A stretch of 64,000 nt of DNA from JBFWYO01 sp050186335 (lineage in GTDB: Bacteria > Pseudomonadota > Alphaproteobacteria > Bin65): positions 62,001 to 126,000 of the forward strand of contig JBFWYO010000001.1 of assembly GCA_050186335.1 (NCBI GenBank), read 5' to 3'. Shown here one piece after another: positions 52,376-61,171 of this stretch. Each line of letters opens with the position of its first letter. Positions within the stretch are counted from its first letter, which is position 1. Made by a program: the position numbers and the translations under genes. The notes beneath the pieces are model-generated. The model worked only from the letters and a program-made list of their open reading frames with translations, searched no databases and was not told the DNA's origin.

Positions 52376-52747
52376 ATGGCGCGCGTGCTGCTGATCGACG
52401 ACGAAACGCTGGTTTTGGCGACGCTGTCCGCCGCCTTGCGCGACGCCGGCCACGAGGTGGTCGAGGCGCGCGACGGCCGGCGCGGCCTGGCGGCGCTCGC
52501 CGAACAGCCGGTCGATCTCGTCGTCACCGACATATTGATGCCGGAACGCGATGGCATCGAAGTGATCCTGGAGATCCGCATGCGCTGGCCGCGCCTGAAA
52601 ATCATCGCGATTTCCGGCGGCGATCCGAACGATGGCTACGATTACCTGCCGATAAGCAAGCGGCTCGGCGCCGATCGAACGATGACCAAGCCGTTCCTGC
52701 CGGCGGAACTTGTCGCCGCGGTGGACGAACTGCTGAGCGGCGCCTGA
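52376..52747 (+). CDS. Single-domain response regulator
   Basis: 123-aa CheY-like receiver. Acidic pair D8-D9, phospho-acceptor D52 in VVTDILMPERDG, Ser80 and Lys105 in MTKPF. No output domain, so it should act through partner proteins. GGGGGGGAC upstream of ATG. No histidine kinase is adjacent; convergent with the GST gene. Confidence 0.92.
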   Translation: MARVLLIDDETLVLATLSAALRDAGHEVVEARDGRRGLAALAEQPVDLVVTDILMPERDGIEVILEIRMRWPRLKIIAISGGDPNDGYDYLPISKRLGADRTMTKPFLPAELVAAVDELLSGA

Positions 52748-52758
52748 TCCGGCGCGAC

Positions 52759-53412
52759 TCAGAATTCCGCCTCGAGTTCCTCCACCTCGTCGGGTTCCTG
52801 CTTCGCCGCCGCAATCCACTCCTGCATGGCCGGGTGGGCGATGATGCGCCGACAATATTCGGCACAGCGCGGATCCAGCTTCACATCGTAGGTCATGAAC
52901 CGCGTGCACACGGGCGCGTACATGGCATCCGCCATCGACGGCTTGCCGAACAGATACGGGCCCCTGTACTGGTCCAGGCAATCGCGCCAGATCGACACGA
53001 TGCGATCGATGTCCGCCTGTGCGCCGTCCCAGATCTTGAAGTTCGGGTGGTGCGCCTTCAGGTTCATGGGCAAGGCCGAGCGCATGTTCGCAAAGCCGGA
53101 ATGCATTTCGCCGGAAATGGAGCGGCAACGTGCGCGCGCCGCGCGATCCTTCGGCAGCAGCATCGATTCGGGTTTCAGTTCGTAGAGATACTCGGCGATT
53201 GCAAGCGTGTCCCAGATCTCGATGCCGTCGTGGGTCAGGCACGGCACCAGGAACGAGGGGGAAAGCAGCAGCAGCTCCGCCCGCGTCGATGGGTCGTCGC
53301 TGGAGAGCAGCTTTTCCCGGAACTCGATGCCCGCCATTTTACACAGCAGCCAGCCGCGCAGCGACCAGGACGAGTAATTCTTGCTGCTGATCGTCAGCGT
53401 CGCTTGAGCCAT
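52759..53412 (-). CDS. Glutathione S-transferase family protein
   Basis: 217-aa GST; TISSKNYSSWSLRGWLL at the N-terminus carries Ser residues for GSH activation, cis-Pro SPSFLVPCLTHDG, then DTLAIAEYLYEL and an all-helical second domain with LFGKPSMADAMYAP. RBS GGAGGAG before ATG 53412. Divergent from phaZ over 198 bp containing two palindromes. Different subfamily from the GST at 5160. Confidence 0.92.
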   Translation of the reverse strand: MAQATLTISSKNYSSWSLRGWLLCKMAGIEFREKLLSSDDPSTRAELLLLSPSFLVPCLTHDGIEIWDTLAIAEYLYELKPESMLLPKDRAARARCRSISGEMHSGFANMRSALPMNLKAHHPNFKIWDGAQADIDRIVSIWRDCLDQYRGPYLFGKPSMADAMYAPVCTRFMTYDVKLDPRCAEYCRRIIAHPAMQEWIAAAKQEPDEVEELEAEF

Positions 53413-53461
53413 GTTCGAACTCCTCCGCTAGCGCGTCCCGTCGGGTCGCGAACCTTGTGCT

Positions 53462-53530
53462 TGGCCACGCGTGGCCAGTCTGCCGCTTCAAGGCGGCCGC
53501 GCACGCTTCGACAATATTGCTGCACCGCAC
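53462..53530. promoter_or_regulatory. Palindromes in the gst-phaZ divergent region
   Basis: Perfect 16-bp palindrome TGGCCACG/CGTGGCCA at 53462-53477. At 53520-53530 CTGC-ACC-GCAC, matching the CTGC-N3-GCAG form described for alphaproteobacterial PhaR, within TTGCTGCACCGCAC followed by a run of A. Placed 80 bp upstream of phaZ, so a PHA-linked repressor site is plausible. Confidence 0.4.
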
Positions 53531-53610
53531 AAAAAAATGCACTAGCCTTTCTGCATGGGATCGCCGTCATTTTCGGGCGGCGGGCGGCGACCGGAGGCGG
53601 GCGGCAATCC

Positions 53611-54843
53611 ATGATTTACCAAGCCTATCAGTCATTCTCCGACATGATGACGCCGGTGCGCGCAGCGGCCCGCATCGGCCAGGCTGCGCTCGCCAATGCT
53701 GCACTGCATAATAACGCTGGCGGTCCGTTTGGCGCCATGATGTTGAACCGGATTGCGGCTGCGTGCGAACTGGTCGCGCGCACCAAGCTCACCCACGCGC
53801 GTCCGGGCTACGGCATCGAGTCGATCGAACACGATGGCAAAGAAGTCGCCGTCGTCGAGGAAGCCGCGTTCGCGACACCGTTCGCGACGCTGCTGCATTT
53901 CAAGAAGGACATCGCGCAAACCCAACCGCGCGTGCTTGTCGTCGCGCCGCTATCCAGCCACTTCGCCACGCTGCTGCGCGGTACCGTGCGCACGTTGCTG
54001 GCCGAGCACGACGTCTACATCACCGATTGGCATAACGCGCGCGATATTCCGCTCGCGCACGGCAAGTTCGGCTTCGACGAATATGTCGAGCACATGATTC
54101 TGTTCATGGAGAAGCTCGGGCCGGGCGGCCATATGGTGTCGATCTGCCAGCCGTGCGCGGCCGCGCTGGCGGCGGTCTCGGTCATGGCCGAATCCGGCAA
54201 CGCCGCCCAGCCGCGCAGCATGACGCTGATGGCCGGGCCGGTCGATTGCCGCGTCAATCCCACCGGCGTCAACCAACTCGCCACTTCGCGGTCAATCGAA
54301 TGGTTCGAGGAAAATCTGATCTTCGCCGTGCCGCGCGGACTGCCCGGTGCGGGCCGGCGCGTCTATCCCGGGTTCGTGCAGCTGGCCGCCTTCATGTCGA
54401 TGAACGTCGAGCGCCACGTCAAATCGCATATCGACATCTACGACCAGTTGGCGACCGGCGAACGCGAGAAAGCGGAGATTACGCAAAAGTTCTACGACGA
54501 ATACTTCGCCGTGCTCGACCTGCCGGCGGAGTTCTATCTGGAAACCGTGCGGCTGGTGTTTCAGGAGTACGCGCTGCCGCTCGGCAAGCTCGAGTACAAG
54601 GGACGCAAGGTCGATCCCAAGGCGATCCGCCGAACCGCTCTGTTCACTGTCGAGGGTGAGAAGGACGATATCTGCTCGGTCGGCCAGACACTGGCGGCAC
54701 AAAGCCTGTGCAGTTCGGTCCGCCCGTACATGAAACGCCACCACATGCAGGCCGGCGTCGGCCATTACGGCGTGTTCAGCGGCAGCAAGTGGAACAAGCA
54801 GGTCTATCCGATCCTGCGGAATGTCATCCGCGCCAGCGATTGA
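53611..54843 (+). CDS. phaZ: Intracellular polyhydroxyalkanoate depolymerase
   Basis: 410-aa alpha/beta-fold PHB depolymerase. Catalytic Cys179 in VSICQPCAA replaces the usual lipase-box Ser, as in intracellular PhaZ; acid and His lie in TVEGEKDDICSV and ..GVGHYGVFSG. It mobilises PHA granules to 3-hydroxybutyrate units. MIYQAYQSFSDMMTPVRAAAR is the family-type start at 53611. Stands alone. Confidence 0.93.
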   Translation: MIYQAYQSFSDMMTPVRAAARIGQAALANAALHNNAGGPFGAMMLNRIAAACELVARTKLTHARPGYGIESIEHDGKEVAVVEEAAFATPFATLLHFKKDIAQTQPRVLVVAPLSSHFATLLRGTVRTLLAEHDVYITDWHNARDIPLAHGKFGFDEYVEHMILFMEKLGPGGHMVSICQPCAAALAAVSVMAESGNAAQPRSMTLMAGPVDCRVNPTGVNQLATSRSIEWFEENLIFAVPRGLPGAGRRVYPGFVQLAAFMSMNVERHVKSHIDIYDQLATGEREKAEITQKFYDEYFAVLDLPAEFYLETVRLVFQEYALPLGKLEYKGRKVDPKAIRRTALFTVEGEKDDICSVGQTLAAQSLCSSVRPYMKRHHMQAGVGHYGVFSGSKWNKQVYPILRNVIRASD

Positions 54844-55226
54844 GTGTCGGGCGGCCCGCGCGCCGCGCGGCGCCTGGTTCCCGTGTGCGACGGAGGTTCG
54901 CTCGGCTCCGGTCGTCGGCGACGCCTGTGGAGCGGTCAGTGTGGAAAGATAGGCAACTATACGTGCGTCCCGCGCCGGGACGGAGAACGACGGTCCGCCC
55001 GGCGAAAGTCCGTCTGCCGCGTCGGCAGATCGGCCGGCGACATGCGGGCGCGCGCCGACCCGATCGCTGCGCCATAAGACCATTCCGTAAAGTCCAGGCA
55101 ATCCGCCGCCTGGCAAGGTTGCACCGCGACGCATTGACGGGGTGGCGCGCACCCGGCGACAATTGAACATTCAATTGCGGGCCGCGCCCTATGGCGCCGG
55201 TCCTTGCCAGCGATACGGAGCCCCGC
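54844..55226. other. 383-bp gap before the Rieske gene
   Basis: No gene found. A 14-bp GC palindrome GCGCCGC/GCGGCGC at 54860-54873 follows phaZ and could contribute to termination (no T-run). The operator-like dyad at 55160 is listed separately. Confidence 0.5.
55160..55177. promoter_or_regulatory. 18-bp dyad upstream of the Rieske oxygenase gene
   Basis: CAATTGAA-CA-TTCAATTG is a perfect 8-bp inverted repeat, 50 bp before the start codon at 55227, sited where a TetR- or MarR-type operator is expected. Its cognate regulator is not obvious: the only DNA-binding protein of the region is the LysR at 61172, which has a different box. Confidence 0.55.
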
Positions 55227-56306
55227 ATGTTTCTGAAGAACTACTGGTACGTCGCCGCCTTCACCGACGAAGTGGGGGCGAAGCCGCTTGGGCGCACGAT
55301 CTTGAACGAGCCCGTCGTGTTCTACCGCACGCCGGAAGGCCGTCCGGTCGCGTTCGAGGATCGCTGCTGCCATCGCCATGCGCCGCTGTCGTTGGGGCGC
55401 GTGATCAACGACAAGCTGCAATGCGGCTATCACGGCATGACGTTCGATCCGGACGGCAAATGCGTCGGCATTCCGGGCCAGGTCACGATCCCCAAGGGCG
55501 CGCAGCTGCAGACCTTTCCGGTCGTCGACCGCTGGAATTTCCTGTGGATCTGGATGGGCGATCCCGCGCTGGCCGACGAATCGCGCGTCCCGCGCGTGCA
55601 GTTCAACGATCATCCGGACTGGTCCTACGTCGGCGGCTATCTGCATCTGAACTGCAATTACCAGCTGCTGGTCGACAATCTGCTCGACCTGTCGCATGAA
55701 ACGTTTTTGCATTCGAAGACGATCGGCAACGAGCACGTGGCCGATACGCCGCTCGCCAAGGTGCTGGCCAACAACACCGAAGCGCTGTCGGTCTCGCCGC
55801 TCAAGGATCTGGTCGTGGCCAAGCCGGGCGTGACCGCCACGCGGTGGATGTTCGATATCGATCCGCCGCCGCTCTACGCCGCGACCGGCGGCTTCGCCGC
55901 GCGCAAGGAAAAGGTCGATCGCTGGCAATTGCTGCATTTCGAGCCGCCGTCGGTGGTCTGGCTCGACGCCGGGGTGGCCGTGGCCGGCACCGGAGCGGCC
56001 GAAGGCAACCGCAGCCGCGGCATCACGCATATCCTGTTTGACGGCATCACGCCCGAGACCGAAACCAGCACGCACTATTTCTGGAGCTTCCCGCGCAACT
56101 ACAAGATCGACGACACATCGATCGACGACATGCTGCAAACCGGCGTCGCCAACACGTTCCTCGAGGACAAGGATATGCTCGAAGGCCAGCAGCGCCGCAT
56201 GGACGCCAAGCCGAACGCGCCGAAGGTGGACATCAACGTCGACGCGCCGTCGGCGCAAGCGCGGCGGTTGGTCGATCGGTTGCTGCGCGAAGAGGCCGCA
56301 CGCTAA
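55227..56306 (+). CDS. Rieske non-heme iron oxygenase (VanA-like)
   Basis: 359-aa oxygenase subunit. Rieske [2Fe-2S] ligands C47-x-H49 and C66-x-x-H69 in DRCCHRHAPLS and CGYHGMTF; mononuclear Fe site D154, H157, H162 in NLLDLSHETFLH. Similar to vanillate O-demethylase/dicamba-type enzymes that demethylate or hydroxylate aromatics. ATG 55227 (MFLKNYWYVAAF) with CGGAG upstream. No reductase/ferredoxin partner is adjacent, so electrons must come from elsewhere. Confidence 0.93.
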   Translation: MFLKNYWYVAAFTDEVGAKPLGRTILNEPVVFYRTPEGRPVAFEDRCCHRHAPLSLGRVINDKLQCGYHGMTFDPDGKCVGIPGQVTIPKGAQLQTFPVVDRWNFLWIWMGDPALADESRVPRVQFNDHPDWSYVGGYLHLNCNYQLLVDNLLDLSHETFLHSKTIGNEHVADTPLAKVLANNTEALSVSPLKDLVVAKPGVTATRWMFDIDPPPLYAATGGFAARKEKVDRWQLLHFEPPSVVWLDAGVAVAGTGAAEGNRSRGITHILFDGITPETETSTHYFWSFPRNYKIDDTSIDDMLQTGVANTFLEDKDMLEGQQRRMDAKPNAPKVDINVDAPSAQARRLVDRLLREEAAR

Positions 56307-56628
56307 CGGCAGGTTCCAATCAGTCGCCGATCCGGATCGCTAAATGCCCCTGCGCCGTATCCGGCGCAATCGGTCGGAGCATAACCGAATTAGATGGGCC
56401 GCATCATCAATCTGTATTCGACATAGGCCTGGGTCGGCCGGATGATTGCGTTCGGATCTCGTCGGCCGACGAGCATGGGAACCGCAAGCGCGTCGCCTGA
56501 AACTGGGCCGCGCCTCGCCCGCGCGTTCGAAACGCCGGGTCCCGCGCCGACGCTTCGTCCGAACGCGGCTACGCCGGTCTGCCGCAAACGTGCGCGGCCG
56601 GCGCTGGTTCTGAACAGCAGGAAGCGCG
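56307..56628. other. 322-bp gap, only a hairpin seen
   Basis: TGCGCCG-TATC-CGGCGCA hairpin at 56351-56368, 45 bp after the Rieske gene, may end its transcript (weak T content). The rest up to the ABC gene shows no gene or clear promoter to me. Confidence 0.5.
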
Positions 56629-57495
56629 ATGCTGCTACAACTCTCCGCCATCAATGCCGCCAACGTCCGGCGCGCTGCCGAAGCCGCGCAAGATACGCGC
56701 GAAACGCCCGATCCGCCGCCATCCGTCGCCGGCAGCGTCCATGTCGCTGGCGTCACCAAGCTGTTCGATTCGCAGCAAGGCGAGCCTATCCTGGCGCTGG
56801 AAGACATCAATCTGCACATTCTCGCCGGCGAGTTCGTCTCGGTGGTCGGGCCGAGCGGCTGCGGCAAGAGTACGCTGCTGCGAATCGTCTGCGGATTGAC
56901 GCCGGCGACTCAGGGAACCGTGCTCGTCGGCGGCGAAACCGTGCGCCGCCCGCGCGAGGATGTCGGCGTCGTGTTTCAAAGCCCGGTGCTGCTGCCCTGG
57001 TTGACCGTTACCGACAACGTACTGATGCCGATGGATCTGCGCGAACGGCGCCGCAACGAGCATCTGGCGCGCGCCGAGCATCTGCTGGCGATGACCGGCC
57101 TGCAGGATTTCGGCGGCAAGTATCCGTTCGAACTGTCCGGCGGGATGCGGCAGCGTGTGTCGATCTGCCGGGCGCTCATGTGCCAGCCGTCGTTCCTGGC
57201 GATGGACGAACCGTTCGGCGCGCTCGACGCCATGACGCGCGAACAAATGAACCTCGATCTCATGAAGATCTGCGCGGAAACGGGCGCAACCGTGCTGTTC
57301 ATCACGCACAGCGTGCCCGAAGCGGTGCTGATGTCGGATCGCGTGGTGGCGATGACCCCGCGACCCGGCCGCATCGCCAAAATCATCGACATCGATCTGC
57401 CCCGGCCCCGTTCCCTGAAAGACTATGCGTCGGAGAAGTTCAATGACTACACAAGCGAAATCCGCGAGCTACTCGGCGCCAAAACCCTGGCGTAA
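56629..57495 (+). CDS. ABC transporter ATP-binding protein, nitrate/sulfonate/taurine-type
   Basis: 288-aa ATPase. Walker A GPSGCGKST, Q-loop FQSPVLLPW, signature LSGGMRQR, Walker B FLAMDEPFGALD, H-loop ITHSVPEA. A 35-residue N-terminal extension precedes the domain. Its 3' end overlaps the permease start by 53 bp. Serves the importer completed by the permease and the binding protein at 59977. Confidence 0.93.
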   Translation: MLLQLSAINAANVRRAAEAAQDTRETPDPPPSVAGSVHVAGVTKLFDSQQGEPILALEDINLHILAGEFVSVVGPSGCGKSTLLRIVCGLTPATQGTVLVGGETVRRPREDVGVVFQSPVLLPWLTVTDNVLMPMDLRERRRNEHLARAEHLLAMTGLQDFGGKYPFELSGGMRQRVSICRALMCQPSFLAMDEPFGALDAMTREQMNLDLMKICAETGATVLFITHSVPEAVLMSDRVVAMTPRPGRIAKIIDIDLPRPRSLKDYASEKFNDYTSEIRELLGAKTLA

Positions 57496-58294
57496 ACTGG
57501 CCGCGCTGCCGAAGACCGGCGGCATGCCGCTGTTGGCCATCGTCTTGCCGTCGATCACCCTGGTGCTGCTGCTGCTGGTTTGGGACTGGGCGATCACGCG
57601 GTTCGACGTGCCATCCACGGTTTTGCCGCGCCCGCTCGACGCATTCGAAGAATTGTATTTCGGCCTGATGAACTGGACGCTCGTCAACCATACGCTGGTG
57701 ACGATGCAGGAAGTCGTCTACGGCTTCGCGATCGGTGCCTTCGGCGGTTTCGTGTTCGGCGTCATCGTCGCCGAATGGTCGATCGCACGCATGGCGATTT
57801 TCCCCTTTCTGATCGCATTCCAGATGATCCCGAAGGTCGCTATCGCGCCGCTGTTCATCATCTGGCTCGGTTACGGCATCAGCTCGAAGGTCGCCATCGC
57901 CGCCAGCATCACTTTCTTTCCGGTTCTGATCAACACGGTCGCCGGGTTGAAAGCAGTCGACGGCGAGACGCTCGAAATGATGCGGGCGTTCCGCGCCACC
58001 CGCTGGCAGACCTTTCATCGCGTCAAGCTGAAGTTCGCGATGCCATATATCTTCGCCAGCCTGGAAGTCGCGATCGTACTCGCCGTGATCGGCGCGATCG
58101 TAGCCGAATTCGTCGGTTCGACGCAGGGTCTCGGGTACCTGATCCTGCAGGCCACGTTCAAGCTGGAGACGGCCAAGATCTTCGCCGTGCTCGTGATGCT
58201 GGCCATCCTCGGTATATTTCTCAACGCGCTGGTGCGCTGGGCGGCGCGCCGCACGTTGTTCTGGCACGACAGCCAACGAAGCGGCCGCGGCTGA
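57443..58294 (+). CDS. ABC transporter permease, SsuC/TauC-type
   Basis: 283-aa inner-membrane permease with about six helices and EAA-type loop LEMMRAFRATRWQTFHRVKLKFAMP. ATG 57443 (MTTQAKSASYSAPKP) has GGAGAAG upstream, so the 53-bp overlap with the ATPase gene is likely real. Imports a small solute, perhaps the substrate for the Rieske and flavin monooxygenases around it. Confidence 0.9.
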   Translation: MTTQAKSASYSAPKPWRKLAALPKTGGMPLLAIVLPSITLVLLLLVWDWAITRFDVPSTVLPRPLDAFEELYFGLMNWTLVNHTLVTMQEVVYGFAIGAFGGFVFGVIVAEWSIARMAIFPFLIAFQMIPKVAIAPLFIIWLGYGISSKVAIAASITFFPVLINTVAGLKAVDGETLEMMRAFRATRWQTFHRVKLKFAMPYIFASLEVAIVLAVIGAIVAEFVGSTQGLGYLILQATFKLETAKIFAVLVMLAILGIFLNALVRWAARRTLFWHDSQRSGRG

Positions 58295-58434
58295 GTTCGC
58301 AACTCGTTACACGTATCCACTTTCGGTCTGATCCGTCGGCGTGCGATGCGCCGCGCGGCGTTATGCGCGCGACGGCCGCCCGTATCCAGCGCGACTTTTC
58401 GATTGCGCGACGTGGCCTGCACGCTGCGCGCATG

Positions 58435-58451
58435 TTATAGCACAATTATAT
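58435..58451. promoter_or_regulatory. LysR-type box upstream of the flavin monooxygenase gene
   Basis: TTATA-GCACAAT-TATAT, then GG. It is the same 17-bp element (one arm mismatch, one spacer change) as the box at 62108 next to lysR. Located 136 bp before the monooxygenase start within a 292-bp gene-free region. Confidence 0.6.
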
Positions 58452-58586
58452 GGCCCCGATCCCCTTTCTGAATTGGACATATGGCTGGGATGGCCAGAAA
58501 GTTCGGCGCTGCAAATGCAGCCTGCCGACTCAGCCGCGTCTCGAAAGTATCGGGCCGAATGGATCGCAGGAAAAAGGAAAGCTGCC

Positions 58587-59897
58587 GTGAAACCGCTTCA
58601 TCTCGTTTGGTTCCTGGCCGGTGTTTGTCCGCGGGGTTGGCTGGATCCGCGCTGGGGCTCGAACTACGATTTCCGTCGCCCGGAAATGTACATGGACGCC
58701 GCGCGCATGCTCGAGCGCGGTTGCTTCGACGGCATCGTCATCGCCGATCAGCCTTCGCTCGACAATACCTACACCGGCTCGATCGCGCCGACGCTCCGCA
58801 GCGGCTATGAAAGCCTGTGCGGCGATCCGCTCGTGCCGTTGGCGATGATGGGCGCCGTGACCGAACATCTCGGCCTGACGCCGACGCTGACCACGACCTT
58901 TCATCCGCCCTACTTGCTGGCGCGGCAGCTCAACGCGCTCGACCACATGACGCGCGGTCGCGCCGGCTGGAACGTCGTCACCAGCGTGCGCAAGACCGAC
59001 GGCGATAATTTTGGCGTGCAGCTGCCCGAGCATGACATCCGTTACGACATGGCCGACGAGTACATGGACCTGGTCCAGCGTCTATGGCGTAGCTGGGATA
59101 CGGACGCCGTGCTGTTGGATCGGGAGAAAGGCCAGTTCGCCGATCCCGATAAGGTCCACGAAATCAACTTCCGCGGCAAATGGTACAATTCGCGCGGACC
59201 CATGCCGATCGGGGCTTCGCCCCAGGTTTCGCCGGTGATCTTCCAGGCCGGCGGCTCGGGCCGCGGCCGCGAGTTCGCGGCCCAGCATGCCGAATGCATC
59301 CTGAGCAATCAGAATTCAACCAAGGGCATGAAAGAGTATGTCGACGACGTGAAGCGCCGGGCGGCCAAGTTCGGCCGGCCCAGTCCGCGCGTTTTGTTCA
59401 GCATTCAACCGATCATCGGTGAAACCGAAGCGGCCGCGCGCGAGAAGGAACGAGCGCACATGGCGCTGGCCCATACGGATGCATATCTCAATGCTGGGCT
59501 CGCTTTCGCGTCAATGTCGCTCGGCATCGATCTGGCGAAGTTCGAGCTCGATACGCCGATGAGCGAACAACTGCACAAGCTGAAGGGCGTCAAGGCCGGC
59601 GAATCGCTGCGGTTCCAGTATTTCCAAGCCAATCCGAAGACGACGCCGCGCGATGTCGGCCTGCGCGAAGCCGTCAAGGTAACTTTGCCGATCTGCGGTA
59701 CCGCCGAACAGGTCGCCGACCGGCTGTGCGAAATCGCCGAACAAACCGGCGCCGACGGGTTCATGATTCGCGAGGCCCTGCTGCCCGCCTACATTCTCGA
59801 TTTCGTCGATCGCGTGGTCCCCGCGTTGCAGCGTCGCGGCGCCATGCGCAAGGAATACAGCGGCAAGACGTTTCGCGACAACATTTACGAGTATTGA
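58587..59897 (+). CDS. LLM-class flavin monooxygenase (NtaA/SnaA/DszA-type)
   Basis: 436-aa FMNH2-dependent monooxygenase. LVWFLAGVCPRGWLDPRW, ADQPSLDNTYTGSIAP, TTTFHPPYLLARQLNALDHMTRGRAGWNVVTS and GSGRGREFAAQHAEC follow the nitrilotriacetate/EDTA/dibenzothiophene-sulfone monooxygenase pattern. GTG at 58587 is chosen (AAGGAAAG upstream; MKPLHLVWFLAG matches family). Needs a flavin reductase, not seen here. Probably oxygenates an N- or S-containing compound taken up by the adjacent transporter. Confidence 0.92.
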   Translation: MKPLHLVWFLAGVCPRGWLDPRWGSNYDFRRPEMYMDAARMLERGCFDGIVIADQPSLDNTYTGSIAPTLRSGYESLCGDPLVPLAMMGAVTEHLGLTPTLTTTFHPPYLLARQLNALDHMTRGRAGWNVVTSVRKTDGDNFGVQLPEHDIRYDMADEYMDLVQRLWRSWDTDAVLLDREKGQFADPDKVHEINFRGKWYNSRGPMPIGASPQVSPVIFQAGGSGRGREFAAQHAECILSNQNSTKGMKEYVDDVKRRAAKFGRPSPRVLFSIQPIIGETEAAAREKERAHMALAHTDAYLNAGLAFASMSLGIDLAKFELDTPMSEQLHKLKGVKAGESLRFQYFQANPKTTPRDVGLREAVKVTLPICGTAEQVADRLCEIAEQTGADGFMIREALLPAYILDFVDRVVPALQRRGAMRKEYSGKTFRDNIYEY

Positions 59898-59976
59898 GGC
59901 GCGGCGGGGCGGCTGATCGTTCCAGGCGCGCCGCAACCAGGCCGGTCCAAGCCGGCCAAGATGGGAGGTAATGACA

Positions 59977-61128
59977 ATGCGGAAGTCGCAGATTTCTGAG
60001 CCGAAGACGAACGTGGCGGCACCGGACAATGGTCTGTCGCGTCGCAAGATGTTGACGCTCGCAGGGGCCGCCGGCATCTCCAGCCTGGGCGCACTCGCGC
60101 TCCGGCGCGTGGCGCGCGCCGAACAGGCGAGCTTGCGGATCGGTATGGCCAATCCGGTGATGACGGTCACTTATCCGTATATCACCAGCGCGCTGCAACT
60201 CGGCTTCTTCCAGCAGGAAGGCGTCAAGGTCGATGTCGTGATGGGGCAGAACTCGGCGCAAATCCTGTCGTTGCTGCAAGGCGGTACGGTGGATGTGGTG
60301 TTCTGCAATCCCGAACCCCTGGTGCAGCTCGTCGCCGATCGCGGCGTCAATATCAAGAGCGTGTTCATCGTGCTCGAGGCGCAATACATCCTGACCGTGC
60401 CGGAAGACAGCACGATTCGCACGATCAAGGATCTCAAGGGCAAGCGGCTCGGCATGGCGAGCCCCGTATCCGGCATCGATTATTTGAAGGCGCGCCTGCA
60501 GGACGAAGGCATGTCGGTGGCCGACATTCAGATCGTGCCGACCGCGTTTGGCGGCCAGACCATCGCCGCCGTGCAGCAGAAGCAGGTCGACGCCATTATG
60601 TACTGGAGCGATGCGCTGGCGCTGTTCCGCAACTCGGGCCTGAAACTGCGTGACTTGCCGAAGGCGGATTGGGAAAAGGGCCTGTACCAGTATCTGGCGG
60701 CAACCACTCAGGAGACGATCGACAAGAAGGGCGATGCGCTGTCGCGCGCGCTGCGGGCGATGGCGCGCGGCCAGATGCTATCGGTCGTGGCCCCCGAACT
60801 CACCGTCGAAACCTTCTGGAAGCAGCATCCCGACCAGGCGCCCAAGCCGAGCGATCGGGAAAAGGCCTTGCAGCAAAATCTTGCGCGCGTCCATCAGCAG
60901 AACAGGCTGATCGGCGTCGGCGATCGGCCCACGCGCGAGCAACTTATGACCCACCAATGGGGCATTCAGTCGCTCGATGCCTGGACCCGCACGCAGAACA
61001 ATCTGCTGCGCGTTGGGTCGCTGAAGAACAAGGTCGACCCGAACCGCTTCTTCGACAATCGATTCATCGAATACGCCAACCGCTTCGATCGGGCGAAGCT
61101 TTACGAAATGGCGGCGAGGGCAAAGTAG
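59977..61128 (+). CDS. ABC transporter substrate-binding protein with Tat signal
   Basis: 383-aa NMT1/taurine-like binding protein with a twin-arginine leader (SRRKMLTLAGAAG, Arg22-Arg23) and cleavage near ARAEQ. RIGMANPVMTVTYPYITSALQLGF, IKDLKGKRLGMASPVSGIDY are the lobe and hinge segments. ATG 59977 lies eight bases after GGGAGG; ATG 59971 is only two bases from it. Pairs with ATPase and permease at 56629-58294, and the monooxygenase between them implies one uptake-and-oxidation unit. Confidence 0.9.
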   Translation: MRKSQISEPKTNVAAPDNGLSRRKMLTLAGAAGISSLGALALRRVARAEQASLRIGMANPVMTVTYPYITSALQLGFFQQEGVKVDVVMGQNSAQILSLLQGGTVDVVFCNPEPLVQLVADRGVNIKSVFIVLEAQYILTVPEDSTIRTIKDLKGKRLGMASPVSGIDYLKARLQDEGMSVADIQIVPTAFGGQTIAAVQQKQVDAIMYWSDALALFRNSGLKLRDLPKADWEKGLYQYLAATTQETIDKKGDALSRALRAMARGQMLSVVAPELTVETFWKQHPDQAPKPSDREKALQQNLARVHQQNRLIGVGDRPTREQLMTHQWGIQSLDAWTRTQNNLLRVGSLKNKVDPNRFFDNRFIEYANRFDRAKLYEMAARAK

Positions 61129-61171
61129 CCGCGGAGGGGGACCGGCCGGCGGGCGACCGCTCGCCGGCCGG

